Assembly: GCF_907164915.1 (NCBI RefSeq)
Contig: NC_061867.1
Span: forward strand, 21,189,202 to 21,253,201
Source: Impatiens glandulifera
Lineage: Eukaryota > Streptophyta > Magnoliopsida > Ericales > Balsaminaceae
Length of the DNA: 64,000 nt
Reading direction: 5' to 3'
Position 1 is the stretch's first letter. Each line of letters opens with the position of its first letter. Positions 55,141-64,000 of the stretch are shown piece by piece. The translations under genes were made by a program, and so were the position numbers. The notes under the pieces were generated by a model. It ran no database searches. It was not told the DNA's origin and saw only the letters and a program-made list of their open reading frames with translations.

Positions 55141-58100
55141 TACCAAATAGTTGTAAATATGTACATTTTGCAAGACATAAAGAAACGGCTAGGAAACTCT
55201 GAATGGTATTTGGACAGTGGTTGCTCCAGGCATATGACCGGGAACAACAACCTGCTAACCGACATCAGAATAGAAACCGGTGCACTAATCACTTTCGGTG
55301 ACAACTCAAAAGGTAGAACTGTGGGCAAGGGTAAGATTGTCCATGGTAATATAACAATTGATAATGTGCTCTTAGTAGAAAACCTACGTTTTAACTTGCT
55401 AAGTATTAGTCAAATGTGTGATGCTGGATACACAGTAGAATTTCTTAAACATGCATACTTAGTTAAGAACTCCCAAGGTACCATACTACTAACCGAAAAT
55501 AGGCTAGGAAATATTTACAAGGTAGATTGGAAAACTAAAGTAGAATATCCTGTATGCATGATAGCTAAGACTGATCAAACCTGGTTATGGCATAAGAGAC
55601 TAAACCATCTAAACATGAAAACCTTAAACTACATTCGCGGTAAAAAGCTAGTTGAAGGTATTTCTGACATAGTGTTTAATAAGGATAAGGTTTGTTCAGC
55701 ATGCCAAATGGGTAAACAGACCAAGTCAACCTTTAAGAGTAAAGGAAACATTCAATCTAGCCGATGCTTAGATCTCGTTCACATGGACTTATTTGGACCG
55801 ATTCAGGTCATTAGCCTAGGTGGTATGCTTTACACCATGGTAGTTATTGATGATTACTCTAGATTTACATGGGTAATATTCTTACCATCCAAACGTGAAA
55901 CCGCAGCAAATTTGATCACATTACTTAAATGATTACAAAATGAAAAATTAACTCGCATTAATAGCATTAGAAGTGATAGAGGTACCGAATTTACCAATAG
56001 TACTTTAACCGCATTCCTTGATGAATCCGGTATTAGACATGAGTTGTCTAGTGCTAGGACTCCTCAACAAAATGGTCTGGCCGAGAGAAGAAACCGGACT
56101 CTCAAGGAAGCCGCACGGTCCATGATAGCCGATTCGGGCATTGCTCAGAAATTTTGGGCTAAGGCTATCAACACCGCATGCTATACACAAAACCGGTCTC
56201 TAATTAACAAATTTCACAATAAAACACCGTATGAGGTATACTTTAACAGGATTCCCAACCTTAAGTACCTTAAGATTTTCGGGTGTAAATGTTATATTCA
56301 CATAAATGGCAAAACCTATCTATTTGCTTTTGATGCAAAAATCGATACTGGGATCATGTTAGGTTACTCAGCAGTGAGTAAAGCATATAGAGTGTATAAC
56401 AATAGAACTTTAACCATGGAGGAATCACTTCACGTGGTTTTCGATGAATCGGTTGAAAGTAATACTGCATCATGCTTTGATCTGCACAACAGATTGGAAA
56501 ATACCAATATCCATTCTGATAATGAAGATGAAACTCCGGTTTTCAGGAGGTTTGTCCATGACCAAACGGGTAATAATGAGACCCGGCCGGATCAAGTTGT
56601 CCCACAACAGGAAGCTGACACTTCGGTTCAAACCGAGGAAATCGGTCGGTCTGACAATCCTGTTCAGGCTACCGATATGTCTAGCCTTGATCAAGCAAAT
56701 GGTAATTTGGTAGACACATCTGAACCGAATTTCAAAAGGAACACTAAACATCCTCCTGAGCAAATTATAGGTGACCCTTCGGAACCTGTTCGAACTAGGC
56801 GTCAAATTCTTGAGGAATACTTCAATTCCGCCTTTATATCCCAAATTGAACCGAAAAGAATAGATGAAGCATTGTCAGATCCGGACTGGATCTTGGGAAT
56901 GCAGGAAGAGCTAAACTAGTTCGAGAGTAATAAAGTCTGGTACCTAGTCCCTAGACCGAAAGATCAACCGGTCATAGAAACAAGATGGGTATTTAGAAAT
57001 AAACTCAATGAAGACGGTTTGGTCACGAGGAACAAAGCCAGATTAGTGGCACAAGGTTACGAACAGGAAGAAGGCATTGATTTTGAAGAATCATTTGCCC
57101 CTGTAGCTAGGATTGAAGCTATTAGGATTTTTCTAGCCTTTGATGCTTTCAAAAACTTTAAGGTTTTTCAAATGGATGTTAAACGTGCATTTTTGAATGG
57201 TGACCTACGTGAGGAGGTGTATGTTGAACAACCACCCGGTTTAAAAAGTGCTGAATTTCCAAACCATGTATACCGGTTAAACAAAGCTTTATACGGTCTA
57301 AAGCAAACACCTAGAGCCTAGTATGACACACTAACCGCATTTTTGTTAAAACATGACTTCACCATCGGTTCGGTGGATAAAACGTTAATTAAATTTGAGA
57401 AGAAGGAACATATCTTACTTGTTCAAATCTATGTAGATGATATCATCTTTGGTTCGACCGACCCTAAGTTGTGTGATAAATTTTCAACCCTGATGACTAA
57501 CAAGTTTGAAATGAGTATGATGGGAGAATTAAGTTTCTTCCTAGGTCTTCAGGTTAAACAACTCGAAGAAGGAACTTTCATTAGCCAACCTAAGTACACC
57601 AAGGAGCTTATAAAGAAATTTGGGATGGACACATGCTCCTCAGCGGCTACTCCAATGAGCTCATCGATTAAATTGGACAAGGATGATGAGGGTCAATCGG
57701 TAGACCAGATCGCTTACCGGGGCATCATCGGTTCTCTCTTATACCTGACAGCAAGTAGACCGGATATTCTATTTGCAGTCGGTGTGTGTGGAAGATTTCA
57801 AGCCAATCCAAAACAATCTCACTACACAGCCGCAAAGAGGATCTTGAAATACCTAAAGGGAACCCCGGATGTCGGCCTGTGGTATCCAAAGGATTCATCA
57901 TTTAACCTAACAAGCTATTCAGATGCAGACTATGCAGGTTGCAAGATCGATAGAAAAAGCACCAGCGGAACATGCCAATTCCTAGGTGACCGGCTTGTTT
58001 CATGGCATAGCAAGAAACAAACATCAGTAGCCACATCCACCGCAAAAGCTGAATACCTGGCGGCCGGAAGCTATTGTTCACAACTTCTTTTGATTCAACA

Positions 58101-58395
58101 ACAACTGACGGATTTCGGTGTCATAGCTGAAGAGTCTCCGATCTTTTGTGATAACACAAGTGCCATAGCAATCACCTACAATCCGGTTCTGCACTCCAGA
58201 ACTAAGCACATTGATATAAGGCATCACTTCATTCGGGAACATGTCATACTGAAGCATATTCGGCTGGAATACGTACCGACAGATCAACAAGTAGCCGATA
58301 TCTTCACCAAGCCTCTACATGAAGCTAAGTTCTCTCAATTTAGACTTACTCTCGGTTTAACCGATATTAGTCAGATCCTCCCTAAGGATGCTTAA
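55120..58395 (+). pseudogene. Element C pol polyprotein, three nonsense codons, frame otherwise intact
   Basis: About 1090 codons in the +1 frame relative to gag. Protease WYLDSGCSRHMTG near residue 29; integrase [77 protein letters not shown]; RNase H SDADYAGC, KAEYLAAG, CDNTSAI, then [14 protein letters not shown] and QVADIFTKPL, the usual copia C-terminus. Breaks: TGA at 55930 (Arg codon in B), TAG at 56917 (Gln), TAG at 57319 (Trp). All are single transitions. No frameshift. Confidence 0.9.
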
Positions 58396-58904
58396 AGAAA
58401 TTCGGTTCGGACAGACAAAACCGGTAGTTCCTCCTAAACTGTTGGATTTCAAATTTCCCAGGGTATCTATGGAAGAACCGCCTGGTTCATCAGTCAGAAC
58501 AAACCGACCGGTTATTTAGAGCTTGCGCTAAATAACCGCATCGGGATGATAACTGATAACTGACCGGTTCGGAAATAGGCTATCTTAGATTATTTTAACT
58601 TCAAACAAAAGTGGAATAATTATCTATGTTTAAGCCTATCTGTCATGAAACATTTCCTTTTCAAAGTAAAATGGTCACACCTAAAAAGACGTGAAGATTT
58701 GATATCTTTCATGGTCCAGGTCTATGACTAACATCCTAGGCTGTAGACATGCTTATTTTATGCAAAATCTTTTCCCCTTTGGATAATAGATATTATCACC
58801 TGTGATACCTGGATAATAGGGTTCCCTCTCCACCAGTATATAAGATGAACAAACCTTAATCAAAACAATCACAAGTCATAACTCATTTTCTCACTAAGAC
58901 TAAA
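58396..58904 (+). promoter_or_regulatory. Spacer between pol and X1 in C, with TATA box
   Basis: No gene. TATATAAG at 58837-58844 lies 68 bp before the X1 ATG, then a leader rich in CAAAACAATCACAAG-like sequence, similar in style to the X1 leader of A. Confidence 0.55.
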
Positions 58905-59666
58905 ATGTCTTAGTTTCCAAACATCTTCCAAGTGGACTTCAAATCAGCAAAGAGTACTAAACACTATGATGTGATCAAAATGATCAAATCCCTTGAAGAC
59001 ACAAGTCTTCAATACTTCCTGGATGACAAGCATGTCATCTATCCAGAATCTGTTCTAGAATTCTTGTACAATGCAAGGGTTTTCAGAGGCACACCGCACT
59101 TTGACACCCATATCCATTCGAAGGTGGGCGGTATAGTATTCGACTTCACAGAGAATGACTTTGGGAGGTCCTTTGGGTTGCAAAAGCAAGGCTTAACCGA
59201 TCTTAACGTTCCGGCCGACTTAAAGGCTGAAATCTCTCTAACATTTGCCCGGTCTAACCAACCCGTCGATGACCATGGCACAAAGTCACTATTGAGGGCT
59301 GAATATCAGCTCCTCAATGACGTGATAGGTCGAAGCATCTTAGGAAGAGATGTGACGAATACCTACTGTACCGCATCCTTTAACATGATGGCTGCCATCA
59401 CCACCGGGACACCGGTTAATTGGTCAAGGGTACTGTTCGACGTTCTAATCTGGATGATTGGCGTTCGAACAGTCGGCCTCGTTCCCCAGTTGAGCTGTAT
59501 GCTTCTTGAGCTTGGCGTACCGACCTGTCCGGGCGAAGGTCTGAATCAAGCTCAAGTGCTAACCAAGGAAGTAATCGACTCCTTCTATGAGCGGTTTGAG
59601 AAGGATTGGAAGAGGAGGAACCGTCGCAACAACCCCAACGGTGCGGTCACCTCCAGCGGTTATTGA
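58905..59666 (+). pseudogene. Element C extra gene X1 (stop at codon 3)
   Basis: ATG TCT TAG: the third codon is a stop, then the frame is open for 250 codons to 59666. Residues follow X1 of A: FPNIFQVDFKSAK, LQYFLDDKHVIY, VLEFLYNARVF, GIVFDFTENDFGRSFGL, GLTDL, YQLLNDVIGRSILGR, NMMAAITTGTPVNWSRVLF, GLVPQLSCM. The tail is basic (KDWKRRNRRNN). GTG at 58932 or a downstream Met could allow N-terminally shortened product. Function unknown. Confidence 0.6.
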
Positions 59667-60130
59667 GTTACTCCTTCCTACACCCGGTCATTTTGCTGCA
59701 CGCACCGGGTGTATCTTTGTTCAACATTCTTATGATCATTTCAGTTTTATCTATGTTCCTTTCGGTTTAGTCTAAGTCATCTTCGGTGTGTATCGGTTAC
59801 TTTTCAGTGTATCATTAATGAAAAGTAATATTTAATTAATGCAGTAACTCCCAACCACCTGAATAATTATTACCCAACTAACTTGGTTACTTTCCAACCA
59901 AAATCCCACCTCGAGCTCCGCAATTAATTAAAAGTAACTCCTTCCCAATGCGTTTTGGAAACATAAATATTCTCTTCCTTAATGAGACAAAACTGACATT
60001 CAATGCTAATATTTTCCCTCCAAAACCGAACCTATATAAAGGGCTATCCTCTAATCAACTCAACACACCCTAAACACAAAACTCTCTTAAAATCTCTTGA
60101 ACTCTCCCTCTCTTAGCAAAAGTTAGAATC
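59667..60130 (+). promoter_or_regulatory. X1-X2 spacer in C: 3' hairpin, then X2 promoter
   Basis: Hairpin at 59679-59713, then AT-rich sequence and TATATAAAG (60033-60041), 98 bp before the X2 ATG. The leader ends TCTCTTGAACTCTCCCTCTC, CT-rich as in A. Confidence 0.6.
59679..59713 (+). terminator. Hairpin downstream of X1 in C
   Basis: TACACCCGGT, 15-base loop CATTTTGCTGCACGC, ACCGGGTGTA: perfect 10-bp stem 13 bases after the X1 stop. Stem bases differ from the A hairpin while pairing is kept, and the loop core ATTTTG(T/C)TG(T/C)AC is shared. Confidence 0.6.
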
Positions 60131-60832
60131 ATGCCAAGTCGAACCTTAGGAAACTTCTTGAGAATCGATTTCGAATCATGTATGGAACATTGGGACGGAG
60201 AAACAAAGGAGATCATGTTTGAATCTCTCATTGACACCGGTCTTCGAACCTTTCTCGAAGAATTCGGTCCCATATTAATTGAGGATATTAAGACCTTCTT
60301 CAGAAGCGCTTGCATCAGAGGCAACTATATCGTCTCCACGGTGAGAGACCACACTTTCTGGCTTGATGAAGCCGAATTTGCCTACATGTTCAACTTGCCC
60401 ACAGAAGGGTTTTCTGACTTCCCAACCCAGGTGGGAAGTACGGCAGCCGATCACGCACTATTCTTCTCTGTAACCGATGTTCCGGTGGAAAATCATGGGT
60501 TAAAAACCCGCCTTGCTCATCACATTCAACTTCTTCTTGAGATTGTAACCCGCTCCATCATCTGTCAATCCCCGAATCAACGCTACTCCAAGAAAACATA
60601 CGACATAATGACCCATATTGTTAGCAACACGACCATCAATTGGTCAACGGTCATTTTTCAGAACCTGAAAAACATGGTGCTAACCAAGAAAGACCTCGGT
60701 TATGCTCCTCACATCAGCCGACTTATTCTCAAATACCGCCCAGAATTTGGACCGGGAACACCAGCATCTCCTTCGAACATTCTTGACATGGATGGGGTGG
60801 AAGAAAGGTTTTCTAGGGTAGTTATTACTTAA
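60131..60832 (+). CDS. Element C extra gene X2, intact ORF
   Basis: 233 residues without a break, from MPSRTLGNFLRIDFESCMEH to VEERFSRVVIT. X-family landmarks: IDF, TGLRTFLEEFGP, IKTFFRSACIRG, STVRDHTFWLDEAEFAYMFN, LPTEGFSDF, IQLLLEIVTRSIIC, YDIMTHIVSNTTINWSTVIF, QNLKNMVLTKKDLGYAPHIS, FGPGTP. It matches X2 of A residue for residue at these points although overall identity is modest. Its own TATA lies 98 bp upstream. No secretion, membrane or enzyme motif. X2 is the only gene open in both elements. Confidence 0.7.
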   Translation: MPSRTLGNFLRIDFESCMEHWDGETKEIMFESLIDTGLRTFLEEFGPILIEDIKTFFRSACIRGNYIVSTVRDHTFWLDEAEFAYMFNLPTEGFSDFPTQVGSTAADHALFFSVTDVPVENHGLKTRLAHHIQLLLEIVTRSIICQSPNQRYSKKTYDIMTHIVSNTTINWSTVIFQNLKNMVLTKKDLGYAPHISRLILKYRPEFGPGTPASPSNILDMDGVEERFSRVVIT

Positions 60833-61518
60833 GTTATATCTTTCCATCTTCTGTATGTCTACTTTCACACCAATCTATCTTTCGGTTTCTATCATGTAAC
60901 GTTCCTTCAATATAATTCTATTTCAGTCCACATAACCTGGTCAACATAATAATCAGAACATCCATCTAAGTAACCGGTTAATATTGTCAAATAACCGCGC
61001 TCTTATCCGGTATCAAAGAAAACCGCTTAAACCCAGAAGATTGCAAAAAAAAAAATTCCGCTTATTCAAATAACCGGTTAAAATACGATAATCAAACTCT
61101 CTGGTTAAAATAAAAACACCGCAGCGTCATCAAAGTCAAAATCAAAAACTTTGGAGGGAAATTTCCCGCCTAAAGAGCTTCCGTTCAAAATTACCGCTCA
61201 TTGATTTGGCGCCGTAGTTTGCCGCCTTTTTGACTTCCCGCCCTCTTGATTCGCGCCTCTTTGATTACCGCCCATTAATTCCCGACGCTTGAATTACCGC
61301 CTTTTGGTTTCCCGCCCACGGTTTGCCGCTTTTCGGCTTGGAGGGAAAACTCCCGCCAAATATTGATGGGAAGGTTGGGTTTCCGAACCGCACCTATAAA
61401 AGGGGTTCTTGGCCATTTCATTTCATTCTTACGTGAAACAGCTTTCTCTCTCTAAGCTCTCAAATTCTCTCAGCGATTATTTACCCTCGTGTTTTTCAAA
61501 CCCTCTCAATCATCTAAG
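60833..61518 (+). promoter_or_regulatory. X2-X3 spacer in C: cluster of E2F-type sites and TATA box
   Basis: E2F-consensus words TTTCCCGCC (61162-61170), TTTGGCGCC (61205-61213), TTTCCCGCC (61308-61316) and TCCCGCCAAA (61351-61360), among many TTACCGCC and TTTGCCGCC near-matches, all within 235 bp before TATAAAAG (61395-61402). The X3 ATG is 124 bp past the TATA. X3 of A has one perfect site in the same place. Confidence 0.6.
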
Positions 61519-62961
61519 ATGGGTCGCAACTCGGCTTTGTTCAAGCACATCATTCAGGTGGAGTTTGAGGAAATCCGCCAAAACGGTTCGAATGAGGCAA
61601 AGGTGGTTATTAACCGGATTTCCGAAGTCGGACTCGAGCATTTTCTGGGCGGTCCCTTTGTTCTATACAGAGAAGCGGTTGAAGAATTCTTCGAAACCGC
61701 AACTCTCTCCGGTGACAAGATAACCGCAACTGTTAAAGGTACTCAGTTCAAGTTAACCGAAGAATCGGTTGCGGAGATTCTACGTCTTCCAACGAGTGGC
61801 CGCAATGCTTTTGATGGAACTAGATCCAACAACATTCGAGGCGACTTGCCAGATTCTCTCTGCAAACACGGAACCGGTGAAAGTATCCGGTAAGAAATCG
61901 ACTCTACGACCAGGAATACATACCGCTTTGTGACATCTTCACAAAGTCGGTTCAGGCGAGAGGTGGAAACTACGATAACCTCACCAAGGCCAAGATAGAG
62001 ATGCTAATCGGTCTGCTGGAAGGAACGAAAGTCAACTGGGCAAAGGAAATCTTCCACAACCTGAAAGATATGGTGAAACCGGATTCAGCCCGGTCATGGG
62101 GATACGCCATTCCCCTTAGTAAAATAATGTTCCACCTTAACATCAACACCGGCCCTGATATTCTTCTCTCATCAGGCAGGTTAATAAGATTCCAAACATT
62201 TCCGGGAGAGGGAGCAGCCGGCCCCCGGTTCTACAAGTGGCCGAAAGAGGAAATCTACCGCCAAGAAACCGGCTCCGGTAAAAGACAAGTCCGGAGGACA
62301 AGAATAAGGAAAAGATAGTATTCATGGAACCGCCACCAATAGATGAGGAAGAATCGGCTTCCACGTCAACCGAACCGGCTCACAGAAAACCGATGAGCAT
62401 CCTTCCGATAAAGAAGGACCGAATGAAGAAGAGCATTCGGGTACAAGTCCTAACAATACCAGTGCGGGCGCAAGCCTTGAGAACACCGGTGCAGACAGCC
62501 GTGAGGAGGAAGAGGCTACCCCTGATAACGACCAGATGAAAGCCAAAATTATAGCGGGCCGAATCGTGGAGGAGGTTGAACAGCGAGTTCAAGCGGTTGC
62601 CGCATTATACCGGGAATGGCACGAGTACCGATGCGACAAATTCTACAAACACATTTTACCAGGCCTAACCGATGAACAATGCTTCAGAAGGATGAAGGAG
62701 ATAGAGGAAAATGTCATAAGCCTCACAAACGCCGAAACTCTTAACGAAGCCAGGGACTGATGCGCCATTGTGAGACCGCGTGCTCGGCTACAAAAGCTAA
62801 CCGTACGTATCCAGGAAGCTTACAGAGAGGTACGTTGAGGGAACACCGATGGCTAACTTACAGCTCTTGGTGTTAGAAAAGCTTGAGATAGCGAAAGGAG
62901 TATTCGCTGCAGAAATTGATCGGCCTTGAAGCGGTGTTCAGACAGCGAGAAAAACCGCACT
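61519..62961 (+). pseudogene. Element C extra gene X3, frameshifted, cut by the gap
   Basis: Starts MGRNSALFKHIIQVEFEEIR. The first 125 codons show GLEHFLGGPF, VEEFFETATLSGDKITATV, FKLTEESVAEILRLPTSGR. A stop after GTGESIR and at least two frameshifts follow near 61880-61930, after which IPLCDIFTKSVQARGGN, TKVNWAKEIFHNLKDM and WGYAIPLSKIMF (about 61910-62150) continue the X domain. Downstream frames give a basic region, a Ser/Thr/Pro linker and a helical charged part (RIVEEVEQRVQAVAALYREW, 62560-62620), as in A. Confidence 0.6.
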
Positions 62962-63061
62962 NNNNNNNNNNNNNNNNNNNNNNNNNNNNNNNNNNNNNNN
63001 NNNNNNNNNNNNNNNNNNNNNNNNNNNNNNNNNNNNNNNNNNNNNNNNNNNNNNNNNNNNN
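62962..63061. other. Assembly gap of 100 N
   Basis: Exactly 100 N, a conventional placeholder, so the true length is unknown. Sequence after it repeats element C from 54880 onwards. Confidence 0.95.
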
Positions 63062-64000
63062 ACTAACATATGTAGGTCCAACTGCCTCTGAGAAATGTCT
63101 TGACCCTGAGAAAAGAAAAGCCGATCTGCTCAAGAATAGGAGAGCCAATCATCGACCGCGTAGGACAAATTACAAATCACCCTCCTTTAAGGCCTTCACA
63201 GGAGAAGCGAAGTATCCAAAACCGAGTGCCAAAAGGACGGTTAAGACCTTAGCAAAGAAAGCCGTCCGGATTTGTCAAAGTTTGGATGCACAAGGGACTA
63301 ACCGCATGTGGACCCAAGTGAATGTGGGTACCAAATAGTTGTAAATATGTACATTTTGCAAGACATAAAGAAACGGCTAGGAAACTCTGAATGGTATTTG
63401 GACAGTGGTTGCTCCAGGCATATGACCGGGAACAACAACCTGCTAACCGACATCAGAATAGAAACCGGTGCACTAATCACTTTCGGTGACAACTCAAAAG
63501 GTAGAACTGTGGGCAAGGGTAAGATTGTCCATGGTAATCTAACAATTGATAATGTGCTCTTAGTAGAAAACCTACGTTTTAACTAGCTAAGTATTAGTCA
63601 AATGTGTGATGTTGGATACACAGTAGAATTTCTTAAACATGCATGCTTAGTTAAGAACTCCCAAGGTACCATACTACTAACCGGAAATAGGCTAGGAAAT
63701 ATTTACAAGGTAGATTGGAAAACTAAAGTAGAATATCCTGTATGCATGATAGCTAAGACTGATCAAACCTGGTTATGGCATAAGAGACTAAACCATCTAA
63801 ACATGAAAACCTTAAACTACATTCGCGGTAAAAAGCTAGTTGAAGGTATTCCTGACATAGTGTTTAATAAGGATAAGGTTTGTTTAGCATGCCAAATGGG
63901 TAAACAGACTAAGTCAACCTTTAAGAGTAAAGGAAACATTCAATCTAGCCGATGCTTAGATCTCCTTCACATGGACTTATTTGGACCGATTCAGGTCATT
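63062..64000 (+). mobile_element. Copia element D: gag end and pol start, near-identical to C
   Basis: Aligns with 54880-55818 of C over its full length, with about ten substitutions and one inserted G near 63250. Contains the gag basic tail, the +1 junction, protease WYLDSGCSRHMTG, GAG-pre-integrase and integrase to LLHMDLFGPIQVI at the window end. The inserted G shifts the gag frame about 70 bases before its stop. TAG at 63584-63586 (TTG in C) breaks protease. Either a recent sister copy or a misjoined allele of C. Confidence 0.8.

Larger units (their letters stand above)
52000..62961 (+). mobile_element. Copia retrotransposon C (LTR, gag, pol, X1, X2, X3), runs into the gap
   Basis: The best preserved element: gag and pol keep their frames from end to end with four nonsense codons only (53613, 55930, 56917, 57319). 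It lies inside element B. The same extra genes X1-X2-X3 follow pol as in A, though A and C differ clearly in LTR and coding sequence. At least 10.9 kb; the 3' LTR would lie in or beyond the gap. Confidence 0.85.

Noticed and set aside
55120..55170. GTGAAT...TTTTGCAG as an intron joining gag to pol
   Set aside because: Only 44 bp, below the usual plant minimum, and splicing yields CCC AAG ATA/ACA TAA, an immediate stop.
1..64000. tRNA, rRNA, snRNA genes
   Set aside because: No cloverleaf, B-box or rRNA core recognised. TGGTATCAGAG hits are retroelement primer sites, not tRNA genes.

Overview
This is nuclear DNA of a flowering plant, almost certainly a dicot. It contains Ty1/copia and Ty3/gypsy retrotransposons primed by initiator-Met tRNA, CACTA and Mutator-like DNA transposons with captured plant exons, and fragments of nuclear genes for plastid proteins (ribosomal protein bS21c, plastid dihydrolipoyl dehydrogenase). 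Very AT-rich spacer lies between them. From memory only, the extra retroelement proteins described below resemble lineage-specific predicted proteins of Lamiales; the sequence does not prove the order. I see no confidently intact ordinary host gene: the window is a nested transposon landscape.

1-31 kb is AT-rich DNA with DNA transposons. A segment at 1-5634 is repeated at 26086-29688. Each copy holds a Pack-MULE carrying a two-exon plastid bS21 gene (the copy at 24358-27409 is complete and also carries an AAA-ATPase fragment), an AT-rich block, and the start of a CACTA element. The first copy was later invaded by a 2.36-kb fold-back element (2097-4453). The second copy preserves the empty site, so the 8-bp target duplication can be read directly. 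Between the copies lie a plastid E3 (LPD) pseudogene (12601-13731), long AT-rich tandem arrays (13.7-18.7 kb and 20.8-23.0 kb) and a possible small two-exon minus-strand gene (19061-19422).

31-64 kb is a cluster of long copia elements: A (LTR at 31069), B (LTR at 46712), C (LTR at 52000, nested in B's reverse transcriptase) and D (after a 100-N gap, about 99% identical to C). A degenerate gypsy pol fragment separates A from B. The copia family is unusual in two ways. In all copies pol lies in the +1 frame relative to gag, entered at a conserved overlap. Downstream of pol, A and C carry three paralogous extra genes (here X1, X2, X3). Each has its own TATA box 68-124 bp before its ATG. A conserved hairpin or loop motif follows X1, and X2 in one copy, and E2F-type sites precede X3. 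X3 in A reads as one long decayed ORF of about 940 codons: X domain, basic region, acidic linker, coiled coil.

Gag, protease, integrase, reverse transcriptase and RNase H would form the usual copia particle and cDNA machinery. The X proteins have no known role. Their independent promoters and retention in two diverged elements suggest they serve the element separately from the genomic transcript. Most coding copies carry nonsense codons, many explicable as C-to-T or G-to-A changes, as expected of silenced methylated elements; both X2 genes are open throughout.
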